Part shown: one piece after another, positions 20,839 through 31,496 of the stretch
Layout: every line of letters starts with the position of its first letter
Numbering within the stretch: position 1 is the stretch's first letter
Source of the DNA: Nemertoderma westbladi
Lineage: Eukaryota; Xenacoelomorpha; Nemertodermatida; Nemertodermatidae
Length of the DNA stretch: 64,000 nucleotides
Assembly: GCA_032718475.1 (NCBI GenBank)
Contig: JAUCBJ010007043.1
Coordinates: forward strand, 62,001 to 126,000
Direction: 5' to 3'
Translations under genes and position numbers: made by a program
The notes under the pieces: generated by a model
Seen by the model: the letters and a program-made list of their open reading frames with translations, nothing else
What the model was told of the DNA's origin: nothing
Databases searched by the model: none

Positions 20839-20943
20839 CGGACAGTGGGATTCTCAGCGCTGATGTACCGTCGTCGCGGTGTTTACGCCAACATGTAGCA
20901 ACAGCACGACAACGATAACCGGCACAAGTCACTCCACTGTCCG
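20839..20943 (-). promoter_or_regulatory. Conserved stem-loop upstream of ORF3 (BELb-2)
   Basis: CGGACAGTG at 20839-20847 and CACTGTCCG at 20935-20943 form a perfect 9-bp stem around about 87 bases. It is the counterpart of the stems in BELb-1 and BELb-3 and lies about 80 bases before the ORF3 start. Confidence 0.6.
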
Positions 20944-21513
20944 TCCCAAAGGCTTGAATCCACTTTAGGTTCTTTCTATAGGAGAGTTGGGCTACTTTCA
21001 CAATTGCGACTAGCTACTGTAAACATACTTTAGCAGTAACATTCACCTATAAACGCACAAATTCCACACAACTGTCACCAATTGTACACATACAGGCCAT
21101 TTGTCCGTTAGCCAGTGCCTTCCAGAATGTCACGTTATTACTGTGTATCCTTGGATACTAACAGTGTGCTATGCATTCTCTATGCTAGGCAATGGGACAA
21201 GCTTTCTATTGTTCTTTTAACTTGCTTCTAATTCTAGCGTGGGTGTTGCTATGGTGACATTATGGAAAGCTAGCGGTAGAATTAGGGTAATTCTCATGCA
21301 TACAGATCTGGAATGCTATTTAATAGTAATTCTTTAATTGTCAATATCCTCCTTATGTATGATTTTATTAATTTTATCGGCTATTGACTATATGTTGGAG
21401 ATTCTCGCACTCTAATACACTCAATAGGATAAATCTCCGCTCCCATGATCTATTAATTAATGGAATTTTGGGAATGTTATAAATTGCACAAAATGACAAT
21501 TTATGAAATTCAT

Positions 21514-22435
21514 TTAAAATATAAATTTAAATTTATTCCCGTGAATTTTATTATTTGATGTTAAAATTGACACAATTTTTATTCCAGAGCATGTCTGGGG
21601 ACTTAGGATCCTTAATTCTATAAAATTGTCTATAAAATCTGGAAGATCGTCCTTTATTAAGTCTAGGTCTATCGTTCCTCGGTCTTCTACCAGTATCGCT
21701 TCCAGAAACTCACGGGAGTTGCTGGTGAATTTCGTCAGTCGAAATCCACCTCTTTTCAAACACTCTACCGTTCCTTTTGCGACATCAATGGCTTCTTCTA
21801 CTGATGGAAGGGACTTTAAATTGTCGTCCATGTATATATCGCGCTTGATGTTGTCTATCACCTCTTTGGAGAAGGCGTCTCGGTTGTCATTCGCAGTGGT
21901 ACGCACCACGGAGCAGGCGTTGGAAGGGCTTGATATGATCCCAAAAGCCTGGATGGTCATCCAGTACTCTACCGGTTTCTGGTTGAGATCTCCTTCAGGC
22001 CACCACAGAAATCTTAGGCTGTCTCTATCTCTATCCAGCGCCTTGACTTGTAAGAACATTCCTTCTATATCGGAGGCAAACGCGATGGAATATTGTCTTA
22101 ATCTTAAAAGTATTCCCAACAAAGATTGGAGTAAGTTGGGTCCTGGTAACAACTCGGAATTGAGGGATTGGCCCATATATAGAGCGGAGCCATCGATTAC
22201 AACTCGTACTTCATGGGGTTTACCGGGTTTGGGAACGTAATGATGTGTTAAGTAATACGTTCTCTCAGTTACTGGTGTTCCTTCCGGTACTCGCTCCGCG
22301 TATCCCTTTGTAATAAATTTCTTCAACTGAGTTTGGTACATTTCTTTAGCTGAAGCATTAGCCGTAAGGCGTCGATGTAATTGAGTGATTCTTTTCTCTG
22401 CCAAGGGTCTGTTATTTATAAATCTAGGTTCTCGT
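21514..22435 (-). pseudogene. BELb-2 RT, palm present, truncated
   Basis: In the element's direction this continues the polyprotein after a roughly 7-base deletion near 22437. It includes RT fingers (YYLTHHYVPKPGK, VRVVIDGSA), palm block FASDIEGMFLQV, FLWWPEGD, and the catalytic box DIYMDDN. The coding homology ends at KDDLP near 21640, where an internal deletion joins it to 3' non-coding sequence, so the final 40 or so codons are not protein-derived. Confidence 0.88.
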
Positions 22436-25400
22436 TTTCGAAATGGATTTCATATCTACCTTGATCTTTTAAAAAACGTGTAGTTGTTTCCTGGATTTGC
22501 TTGGCTCTTTCTTCTTCTATCGATAGGGCCTTATCGTATGAATTGGGCTCTACCAATTCTTGAGTAAAGAATCGTACGGCGAGTTCGTCCCAAGTTCTAG
22601 CGTTGTAGCGCTCTATCTCATCATTTAGTTCGTCATTGTAATCAATGGGTCCCGATGGGCGAATCAGTTGACATAGGTTCACCTGGTTTTTCCAAGTTTT
22701 GTTTTCTGTAAGTAGGTCGATTGTGTTCTCTACATCGAAGAGTTGATAGATGTCGTCATTATCTGAGGAGTATGGTGTTCCCTCAGTTAGTTCGTCCACC
22801 TCACTGCTCTCCACTTCCCAATCGTTTACTTGGTATATTCGTTCTTGTGGCATTCTCTCTTCGAGAGTTCTGCGGGAAGGGCCAGTAAAGTACCAACCTA
22901 CTCTAGTTCTTACCGCATAGGTTTGTAGTGGCTGCGGTTGAGCAGGCCGTTTCTCCAATGTCTCGAGCGCCTCATGCGCGTTTTGGCCGATGAGTATTTG
23001 CACTCCAGGATAATCTGTCTGGAATCGAGGTATCTTAAGCTGTTGGATGCTCTCGTCCTCGTCCCAGTTATAAGGTTCTACTTGGGTAGTAGCGAAGTTC
23101 TTTATAGCCACCATTTTTACTGACCTTATACTTTGTGCTCCTAATTTATCCTGGGGGGTGGACAACGCACCTACATAGTAATCTGCCGTTATGGTAGATT
23201 TCCAAACCTGCATAATTCCTGACATATTCAATTTAGTCCGGAATTTGGGTTGTCCAGCAAAGATATCTTCGGCTAGTTCTCGATCGATGAATGTTCCTGT
23301 GCTGCCGGAGTCAAGGAGGGCGTTCACTATGTAACTTTTGTTGGGACCGTGAACTCTTACCTGCACTACAGGAAATTCTCTGATTCCTACGTTGGAAGTT
23401 GGAGCTTTCCAAGATTGTTGTCTGTCAAAGGTAGTTGGGGGGAACTCATTGTCGGTGTCCTTTTTGTAAGTAAGTGCTCGATATACTGCGGTATTTATTA
23501 GGTAACAGGATTCGTTGGCGTCGGAGAATTCGTCAGTATAGAATCCTTCCATCTCAGACTCTTGATCAGTGTCATTTACATCACTGAATTGGACATGTAG
23601 TTCGGGCTCACTTACCTGACTCGGGTTGTCTCGTTCGAACTCACTGTGTAACAAGATGTGATGTTTCGCGCCACACTTTGCACACTTTATGTCGGAGTAA
23701 CAGGTTCGCCGTTGGTGTCCTGATCTGAGGCAATTATAGCATAACCGCTTATCCCACATGACTGCATGTCTGTCTACAAGGGATTTCTTTAGAAATTCAG
23801 CACACGCACTCAAACGGTGGGGCCCGTCGCACAGCGCACAGTTTGGTTTGATGTTACTCGCTTTACCTTGGGTAACGTGATGCACTCTCGTTCTTTCTTC
23901 GGGCTTTCTCCCGTGCATTCTGTTAGGAGACTGAGGAGGAGTCTTGGCAACCTGTTCTCTCCTATCTTTGGTTCGAGCCTTGTATTTACTTACGTCCTTT
24001 GAGGTTTTGTTAACGTAGTAAAATCGGTCAGTGTCTTTCCCGCTGTCCTCTTCTTGAGAAGCTTGGCTTTCGCCGTTGTCAGTGTAACACACTGGTGTTA
24101 CTCTTCTCCTAGAAACGGGTTTCTCACTTACCTTATTTTCCGATGTTTTCTCTCTGGACTGCTTGATGAGTTGTAGTTTTACTTCACCATCTAAGAAGGA
24201 CATGAGATCAGCCATGGTAGGGCTTCGTCGTTGCTGCTCATTCATATACAACACTTTCTTGTCCCAGCGTGTACATACTCCACCCTTTGGTAAAGTAGAG
24301 ACTACTGCTCCAATAACCATGGAACTCTGATATTCATGAGACTTACCTAACCAGTCGAATTGTCTACAGATCTCCTGAATCTCATCGGAAAACTCTATAA
24401 TCCCGCTACTAAGGAAGTTTCTGTGGGCTACTAATTTTGCATACAAATACTTAGCTATGTTATCCTTGTTACCAGACCTGGTGTTTAATGTATCCCAAAC
24501 TTGTCTTAATCCATCTGGATGTCCAATAAACTTTAACGCCATTAACTTGGGAGGTCCTTCCAAACACTTGATGAGGAATCTAAGCTTCTCTCCGTTAGAT
24601 AGTACAGAGTTCTGTATGCTATCTTTGTAATATTCATTGAAAGGTAACCATTTCATCTCATCTCCATTGAATTTGACGATCTCTCCCACTTTGACCGCTT
24701 GGCGGGCTTCTGTTCTAGCCATCTGACGCGTAAAGCTTTCTTGGGCCATCGTATTATTTAATATCGAATTATCGGTATATGAATTTCTCGGATTATTATC
24801 AAGTCTATAGGGAATATCATTAACAACAGGTTTATAATCAACCTTAATAGGGTTTGCTATAGGAGTTTCTACTTCACTAGCAGTATAGATGCGTGTAGGC
24901 TCCACACCTTGCGCATGTAATACTTCAGACCTAACAGGTTGACACAATGTTACAGGGGGTATTGGTATACCCTTTTGTATATTGACTAATTTGTCGCGTT
25001 CCAGCGCGATACTTTGCTGCACTTCTTGCAATTCTAACCTACTTTCCCTTACTGTTCCCTTAAGTTGGTGAACAGTCTCCTGCATCTGTCCGAGCAGGAG
25101 ATTCATCCCCCGCCGTCCCTCCTCTACCCACTCGACCGCCGAAGCGGGAGTCGCCAACATTGTAGCGGACCGACGCGGGACGACGGGAGACAAATCTTTG
25201 ATTTCTCTCTCAGTGTTCAGGACAGGGATATTCGCATGGACTGTTCTACCGGGTACAGGCAGTGTAGTACTGTGTAGAGGGAATTTAGAGTTAAGCTCTG
25301 GAAGTACAGGGGTCTCTAGCACAGGAGTGGCTTTGGGAACGACAGGCCTAATTATTTCAGGCTCATCAACTATAGTAGGGAGTCTTTTGACCTTAATAAT

Positions 25401-27053
25401 TTGGTCTGTGGGTTCTGTACTACCAAAGTCTGTGCTAGCTAGTTGTCTTCTAACCGCTGGGGGCAAATCAGGCAATTTGTGACGGTGAGATGTTTTTCTA
25501 CGCCTGCTTAGACGAGATCTATTTCCTCCGCCTTCAGGATCGGTGGTCTCGCCTTCCTCCGATGATGTGTATCCTTGGCGTTTGGGAGTAGATCGACTCA
25601 TCATCTGCATTTGACTAGCAGTTAACTGTTTATTTATGTTGTCTTGCGTCTCTTGCAGATTTTCCAACTCCAGTTGGGTAGTCTCCTCAGAAGCTCTCCG
25701 TTCTGCTTCTGCCACTGCCTTTGCTGCCCTTCTTTCTGCTTCTGCTTCTGCCACCGCTGCCTTTCTTTCTGCTTCTGCTTCTGCCGCCGCTGCCTTTCTT
25801 TCTGCTTCTACTTCTGCCGCCGCTGCCTTTCTTTCTGCTTCTACTTCTGCCATTGCCGCTGCTACTGCTGCTGCCTTTCGGTCCTCTATCCGTTTTTTCT
25901 TTACTTGTTCTTCTTGGACTCTAGCGAGGCGGAGTTTTTCATCAAATTTAGCTTGGTTTGCAGCTATCATTTCCGCATCGATTGAGTCCAACACAAGCTT
26001 GGCTCCTTCACTATTGGGGCGAAGTCCAGCCAGTCGTCTCCTCAACTCTTCATCACCTAAGAAGCGTTGATAGACTGAAAGATAGATGTCGATGGCGTCT
26101 CTCGTTCGCGGTCTCTCTACTGTCCCTTCGCTTTCCACTTGAGAAAGTGTGGCATCGGTTGGTTCTTCATAGGTTGGTCTCTCAGCCAGCTGGGATTTCC
26201 ACTGGGCCGTTTCTTGAACTTTGAGACCTACCCGCTGGAACCAAGTCTTGACAGCAACTTGCAGCGACGTATCCTGTCTTCTTTTAGAAGTTTCCTCAAA
26301 GGCTGATAGGATTAGTCTAATGCATAGGGTTCTTTCGCTTACTTGATAAAGCAGCCCTTCCTGCTCTTGAGGTCCTTGGGGTTGTCGAAACAGTTGTTCT
26401 TCTAATCGCTCTAAGGAGCCAAAGAATCCCTGCACATATCCTGCTGCCGACCTCTTCCAAACAGCTGGATCCATCGTATCTTTAGTCACTCCCATCCTGT
26501 GTATGTCTTCCCAAGTAGCTTCGGACAAATCTAACGGGAGTCCGGGTCCGGGAAAGTTCCATTGTGACTCGACAATAGACATCAATTCTTCCCTGGCGTA
26601 TCCCGCATAACTATCTTGGGTCGCTCGCTTACTTCTCGCCCAATCGACTTGGTGTTCCTCCACCGCAATGAATATAGTAGTTAGTACTGCGGCAGGAAGG
26701 GTGAGAAGGGGATCCGAGTAGGCTGTAGCCGCCATCTGCACTCCGCGTTCGGGGGTCAGCTCTACAGTATCCGAACTACTGGAGCTATCGGGTCGCTGGG
26801 AACAAGTTTCTTGACTAGGATGTTGCTGCTGTTGGACAGCTGCTTCCTGGTTCCGTTTTACTTGGGCCCGAGTGCCGATGATAGACCTACGGTGTTGGAT
26901 TAGCCTAGGGTCTGATACTACTACTGGAGGGATGACCTTTCTTTCAGTAGGAGGTGAGCTGAACCCCTTTCTTAATCGCTCCACACTCCTATCTGTGTCA
27001 CAGATGGTTGTATCGATTAGACTGTCTGACAGGTTTTGCTGGGTGTCAGACAT
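22416..27053 (-). CDS. BELb-2 Gag-protease polyprotein (1545 codons)
   Basis: The longest intact frame in the window. It starts at ATG 27053 (minus) with MSDTQQNLSD, matching the BELb-3 start. Residues: an N-terminal acidic/Ser region; a folded-looking region at about 100-370 (EEHQVDWARS, WNFPGPGLP); an Ala/Glu/Arg/Lys coiled coil of AEAERKAA repeats at about 390-470; a basic linker; the DUF1759-type capsid at about 780-940; CCHC knuckles CALCDGPHRLSAC, CYNCLRSGHQRRTC and CAKCGAKHH at about 1075-1135; and the aspartic protease LLDSGSTGTF near 1250. It ends at a premature stop caused by a small deletion just before RT. In the intact family this is one polyprotein with pol. Protease and Gag could still be expressed from this copy. 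Confidence 0.85.
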   Translation of the reverse strand: MSDTQQNLSDSLIDTTICDTDRSVERLRKGFSSPPTERKVIPPVVVSDPRLIQHRRSIIGTRAQVKRNQEAAVQQQQHPSQETCSQRPDSSSSSDTVELTPERGVQMAATAYSDPLLTLPAAVLTTIFIAVEEHQVDWARSKRATQDSYAGYAREELMSIVESQWNFPGPGLPLDLSEATWEDIHRMGVTKDTMDPAVWKRSAAGYVQGFFGSLERLEEQLFRQPQGPQEQEGLLYQVSERTLCIRLILSAFEETSKRRQDTSLQVAVKTWFQRVGLKVQETAQWKSQLAERPTYEEPTDATLSQVESEGTVERPRTRDAIDIYLSVYQRFLGDEELRRRLAGLRPNSEGAKLVLDSIDAEMIAANQAKFDEKLRLARVQEEQVKKKRIEDRKAAAVAAAMAEVEAERKAAAAEVEAERKAAAAEAEAERKAAVAEAEAERRAAKAVAEAERRASEETTQLELENLQETQDNINKQLTASQMQMMSRSTPKRQGYTSSEEGETTDPEGGGNRSRLSRRRKTSHRHKLPDLPPAVRRQLASTDFGSTEPTDQIIKVKRLPTIVDEPEIIRPVVPKATPVLETPVLPELNSKFPLHSTTLPVPGRTVHANIPVLNTEREIKDLSPVVPRRSATMLATPASAVEWVEEGRRGMNLLLGQMQETVHQLKGTVRESRLELQEVQQSIALERDKLVNIQKGIPIPPVTLCQPVRSEVLHAQGVEPTRIYTASEVETPIANPIKVDYKPVVNDIPYRLDNNPRNSYTDNSILNNTMAQESFTRQMARTEARQAVKVGEIVKFNGDEMKWLPFNEYYKDSIQNSVLSNGEKLRFLIKCLEGPPKLMALKFIGHPDGLRQVWDTLNTRSGNKDNIAKYLYAKLVAHRNFLSSGIIEFSDEIQEICRQFDWLGKSHEYQSSMVIGAVVSTLPKGGVCTRWDKKVLYMNEQQRRSPTMADLMSFLDGEVKLQLIKQSREKTSENKVSEKPVSRRRVTPVCYTDNGESQASQEEDSGKDTDRFYYVNKTSKDVSKYKARTKDRREQVAKTPPQSPNRMHGRKPEERTRVHHVTQGKASNIKPNCALCDGPHRLSACAEFLKKSLVDRHAVMWDKRLCYNCLRSGHQRRTCYSDIKCAKCGAKHHILLHSEFERDNPSQVSEPELHVQFSDVNDTDQESEMEGFYTDEFSDANESCYLINTAVYRALTYKKDTDNEFPPTTFDRQQSWKAPTSNVGIREFPVVQVRVHGPNKSYIVNALLDSGSTGTFIDRELAEDIFAGQPKFRTKLNMSGIMQVWKSTITADYYVGALSTPQDKLGAQSIRSVKMVAIKNFATTQVEPYNWDEDESIQQLKIPRFQTDYPGVQILIGQNAHEALETLEKRPAQPQPLQTYAVRTRVGWYFTGPSRRTLEERMPQERIYQVNDWEVESSEVDELTEGTPYSSDNDDIYQLFDVENTIDLLTENKTWKNQVNLCQLIRPSGPIDYNDELNDEIERYNARTWDELAVRFFTQELVEPNSYDKALSIEEERAKQIQETTTRFLKDQGRYEIHFENENLDL

Positions 27054-29409
27054 GTTTATCTATACAGTTGAATGCTTACTGCTATAGTTACAGTTAAAGC
27101 AAGTCTAGTAATTCTGTATGACCGTTGGCCTAGTACCGTTAATTAATTACAATATATTAGAATACCGGTATACACTTATAGTATATATAAGTATGGTAGA
27201 CTAAGTTTGTCACAAAATACCGGTATATAATTTTTAGCACAAATATATATATATATATATAATAGGCCTATCGTGAATACCGGTATACAGCCTAGACTTA
27301 TAGTATATAAGTATAATTCTGGACTAGAATTAATTACAGAATACCGGTATAATTTCAGCCTAAATTTATAGAAATAAAGATAATAGGCCTATCATAAATA
27401 CCGGTATATCAATTATTTAAATAATTGAATTTCTGAATTTTAAAGGTTACTTAGTTACTTTAACTTACTTTATTACCGTTATTTAAGCAGTAGTCCAACT
27501 GATATTGAGACCTAGTTGTTGTATGGCAGGCCTACTATTTATAAATCGTTTGAGTTGATTTATAATATATATATACCCGTTTAAAATGGGTTTTGTCAAT
27601 ATTTGAAATAAATGTTATTATTTCTGGGGAGTCACTACACAGAAGCTGTGCGCTCTCAGTGAAGTGCTACTTATTGGACACTAAAACAGATAATTCTAAT
27701 TTACCTAAGTTACTTAATACTACAAATTACGTACGATACGGGTGAGATTAATTCTCTAACTAAACACAACAAAATATTACGTACAAAATTTTAGGGTAAT
27801 TTTACAGGGAAACTACAAATCAGTCTAACAAAGGGTTAGAATTCTGGTTATTACAACGGACAGGGTACTACGGTATTTGAAAATAATAAGTAGTAGTAAA
27901 TATGTTGCGCTGTCCAGATAGGAAAAATACCACCGTCTGACGACCTATAGCCGTATTGCTATAGGTACTACGTTATGTATCACGGAGTGTTCCTACCTGG
28001 AAGTTAATTACCGCGGACTACCAGATCCAACGTGCCTATTAACCACTTTACAACACAATACACTGCCTACACACTAATTACTTTCGGAAAGCACTGTACA
28101 CCAAACCCTAAATTAGGTACAAGTACTTATTAAAAACAGATAACTAGCAGTTAAATATACTTGAACAGTTAAAAGAACCACGGTATCTGCTGGAGTGACC
28201 GGAGCTAAAAGTCACCAGTCTTTACCTACGCCAAGCAGCCCGTGTAGTACCGGGTTAATTTAACTATAACGGTATGTGTAACAAGCACAATTACTGTAGG
28301 AATAAACTTGGGGACATGAATGTTGCGAATAATCGCATAAACTCTGAATAATAAATATTACGCTACCCGTACAGAATACTCAAACAAAATACAAACCAAA
28401 CGCTGGCAGACTACCATCAAGCCTAAATAAACTACAGTATGTGCAGATTCCGAAATGGTTAGTTAGTATGCGTTCTAACACGGTAGTACGACTTATTCTT
28501 TAGGAGGGGGTTGACCTTACAGCTCTGGATGCCCCAACTTACTAACTGGCACTTTATCAGACAAACTCTACACACGCAGCAATCTCTTCAGACCTAATAA
28601 TAGCTAGACAACAATCCAGCCTACAAAATATCTGAGTAATAACTATTACGGTACCTGAACAGACCACACAAACAAACACAGGCTAAAACGCTGGCAGACT
28701 ACTATCAAGCCTAAATAAACTACAGTATATGCAGATTCCAAAATGGTTAGTTAGTATGCGTTCTAACACGGTAGTACGACTTATTCTTTAAGAGGGGATT
28801 GACCTTACAACTCAAGATGCCCCAACTTACTAACTGGCACTTTATCGGACAGACTCTACACACGCCGCAATCTCTCCAGACCCAACAACAGTCAGACAAC
28901 AGTCCAGCCTACAATTATCTGAACAATCTGAGCAGACTTACACGTCTTCAGCTCAATATTAACTTACATGTAAATAAAACCGACAGAAATAAGTAAAATC
29001 TCAATAAAAAAAAACCAGGGCTGCAGTCCCTGATTAAATACTAAGACCTACCGGTATACAATAATCAAAATCGAATAATACTAATGTACTTATACTGGAA
29101 GTACCGGTTAGGACAGTTGGGCCTACAGACCTACAGCAGTACCGGTTCAGGCAGTTAGGCCTACGGACCTACAGCAGTACCGGTTCAGGCAGTTAGGCCT
29201 ACGGACCTACAGCAGTACCGGTTCTGGCAGTTGGGCCGACGGACCTACAGCAGTACCGGTTTAGGCAGTTAGGCCTACGGACCTACAGCAGTACCGGTTC
29301 TGGCAGTTGGGCTTACGGACCTACAGCAGTACCGGTTCAGGTTTACCGGTTCAGGTTTACCGGTACTTTCAACTTTATTGCTTACTGCAATAAAGACAAT
29401 AACTGTTAT
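27054..29409 (-). other. BELb-2 5' untranslated region with tandem repeats
   Basis: About 2.36 kb without coding capacity. In the element's direction it holds about six units of a 38-bp repeat (29098-29340), two copies of a 260-290-bp block (about 28430-28990), and five ATACCGGTAT palindromes spaced about 60 bp apart (27165-27405). The 260-290-bp duplication and the palindrome array are shared with BELb-3, while the 38-bp expansion is specific to this copy. Confidence 0.75.
29098..29340 (-). repeat. 38-bp tandem repeat in BELb-2 UTR
   Basis: About six near-identical units of 38 bp, each containing CAGTACCGGTT and AGGCCTACGGACC. BELb-3 has only one diverged counterpart (about 50085-50150). 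The array starts about 70 bases inside the LTR boundary, a region expected to hold primer-binding or packaging signals. Confidence 0.85.
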
Positions 29410-30585
29410 TGGACGCGCTTTTGAAGACCTTTAGCAGTTTAACCTGCCAAAATTTATATGTCTTTTGGTTTATAAATAGACTTTAGTAAATGACAAGTAT
29501 TTAATACCAATAAACATAACATTAGCCGAAGCCAGCCTAGTGCGCGTCCATTCACCCGCTGGATATACCCGGGAGACTGGATTCGGATGGGGCTTAGATT
29601 TTATTATTGCAGTGTAAGCTTACTGTATTATTCGATTGATCGTTAATAAATAATTTCTGACGAGTATTATTCACTTTCGGGAAATATTAACAGTTCCTTT
29701 AGGTCGTGGCGCTCTATCTAGGTAAACAGAGATATGACTTATACTAAACACAACTGTAAGGCTTATGATTCACGTATGAGGCGCATTCTTTAGGAAATGC
29801 TTAGTTATCAGCCACAATCATGCACACTACCGGTACCACACAATACTGCACACTAATCTGCCGACCGTCAATGAATTTTATCATATATAAAGAGAACAGC
29901 AATTGACTCATGTAGTGCCTATCAAATAGCATTAAACTCACTACAAACCACGATAATATAAGTCGCAATCGCTATATGTAACCTGTCTCTCTAACTTGTA
30001 GTGTATCAAGAAAATTGGGAAATTTGGGTTATTTATCGATGTTCTCCAAGTAATAATATTCAAACAAACAACAGTAAAACCATTAAGACGGTAGGTTAAG
30101 ATATGATATGACAATGTACTGATAATGTAACAATGATACGATCTGCCGATAACAGTTATACGTTCTATAATCTAAGCCTACTAATGTTTCTTCTAAAGTC
30201 TGAAACAAATTGACTCCAGAGCCGGTGTTCTTGGCCTAGATCGAAACAACACAACTATAACAAGAAAAACAGTAAGACTGAACACTCCTAGCACGATCTG
30301 TAGAATATCTCCACATCGACAGTAGAAATCGCCCTGATTGGCTGTTAAGCTAAACAAAGAACCATGTGTCCAACGGCCGTTTCCATGCCAGCAACCAGCT
30401 GTTAGATGTCGCAATCTGAATCATCAAGGCTACACTGTGCTAGAGGATTTGACGCATTGCGGGTTTTGTGCCTTGCCATGTCCGCCAAAGCACACATATA
30501 GAAGAATGACTTTTATGTCCGTTAAAACACCTATAACGGTACTTTGCGGGCAAGGGGACTGATTATATCCGCAAAAGCTTTTACA
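29410..30585 (-). repeat. BELb-2 5' LTR
   Basis: 1176 bp. On the plus strand it runs from TGGACGCGC to GCTTTTACA; in the element's direction it begins TGTAAAAGCTTTTGCGG, like BELb-1 and BELb-3. It is complete at both ends and is followed on the plus strand by the target duplication GGAGG (30586-30590). A short open frame within it (30193-30414, minus) is hydrophobic but is not conserved in the BELb-3 LTR. Confidence 0.9.
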
Positions 30586-31045
30586 GGAGGTACGTAGTAC
30601 CGTCAGTTAGTTAGTCAGTAAGAGGGTACGTAGTACCGCTAGTTAGAGAAGAGTTAGAGGGTACATAGTACCGTTAGTTAGAGAAGAGTTAGAGGGTACG
30701 TAGTACCGCTAGTTAGAGAAGAGTTAGAGGGTACGTAGTACCATTAGTTAGAGAAGAGTTAGAGGGTACGTAGTACCGCTAGTTAGAGAGTTAGAGGGTA
30801 CGTAGTACCGTTAGTTAGTTAGAGAGTTAGAGGGTATGTAGTACCATTAGTTAGAGAGTTAGAGGGTACGTAGTACCGTTAGTTAGAGAGAGAGTAAGAG
30901 TTTTAGGGTACGTAGTACCGTTAGTTAGAGAGAGAGTAAGAGTTAGAGGGTACGTAGTACTGTTAGTTAGAGAGAGAGTAAGAGTTAGAGGGTACGTAGT
31001 ACTGTTAGTTAGAGAGAGAGTAAGAGGTAGAAGGGTATATAATAT
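30586..31045 (+). repeat. BELa tandem hairpin array between integrase and ORF3
   Basis: About a dozen imperfect units of 34-43 bp with the core GAGGGTACGTAGTACCGTTAG followed by GTTAGAGAGAG-type spacers. Each core can form GGTAC/GTACC hairpins. The array continues the few units left of BELb-2 (19081-19123). It lies between the integrase stop and ORF3 and has no coding capacity. Confidence 0.85.
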
Positions 31046-31496
31046 AGATATTAATTAGCAGTTAGTAGCGAGAGGGGGGCATATGAGTACAGTTGGATAG
31101 ATCGTGTAGGCCGCGCGACATATACTGCTGTACTGCACTGGCCCACAGAGTAGGCCAGAATGTGGATTAGGAGATAGAATAATCCATAGGCAGTAGCAAG
31201 TGGTAGGACAGTAGGGTTAAAATAAATTAAAATAAGTAAGAAAAGGGGCTAAAGATTTACAAATTATGGTAACAGCAATAAGAAAATTCTGGAACATAAT
31301 TAAAGTAACGGACAGAAATTGTAAATTAGGCTCATTTATTAGCTAGGGAATTAAATAGTAAGAATTTAGATTAAAAGGCGCCACTAGATAGGAAATAGGC
31401 CATTATCGGACCGTACAGAACATCTTAGCTACATCACTCATCTGTATTGCGCCTTGGTAAGGCACCACCTTACAGGTGAGCGAGTGAGTGTTCGGA
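31046..31496 (+). other. BELa ORF3 leader
   Basis: Non-coding, AG-rich to AT-rich. Shortly before the ORF3 ATG (31497) there is CCACCTTACAG/GTGAG (near 31465-31479), which resembles a splice acceptor or donor. If used as an acceptor it would give a spliced ORF3 message, but that is inference only. Confidence 0.4.

Larger units (their letters stand above)
19124..30585 (-). mobile_element. BELb-2: internally deleted BEL/Pao copy inside BELa
   Basis: Reverse-oriented member of the BELb family flanked by GGAGG (19119-19123 and 30586-30590). In its own direction: 5' LTR (30585-29410), 5' UTR with tandem repeats (29409-27054), an almost complete gag-protease-RT frame (27053 to about 21640), a deletion from the RT thumb through RNase H and integrase and the first structured motif, the 3' non-coding region, an N-terminal ORF3, then a 3' LTR missing its first 124 or so bases. 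The LTRs share about 99 percent identity by eye (roughly nine or ten differences over 1.05 kb). It keeps the YMDD box but lacks integrase, so it is non-autonomous. Confidence 0.92.

Noticed and set aside
25636-26070. Ala/Ser and Phe/Cys/Leu-rich plus-strand frames
   Set aside because: Antisense images of the AEAERKAA coiled coil in BELb-2 gag; low complexity with no independent support.
30193-30414. Hydrophobic 73-codon frame inside the BELb-2 LTR (minus)
   Set aside because: Looks like a membrane segment, but it is not preserved in the BELb-3 LTR and lies in a non-coding repeat.
29098-31045. Regularly spaced repeats that could suggest a CRISPR array
   Set aside because: Units are contiguous tandem repeats without unique spacers, lie inside retroelements, and the context is eukaryotic.
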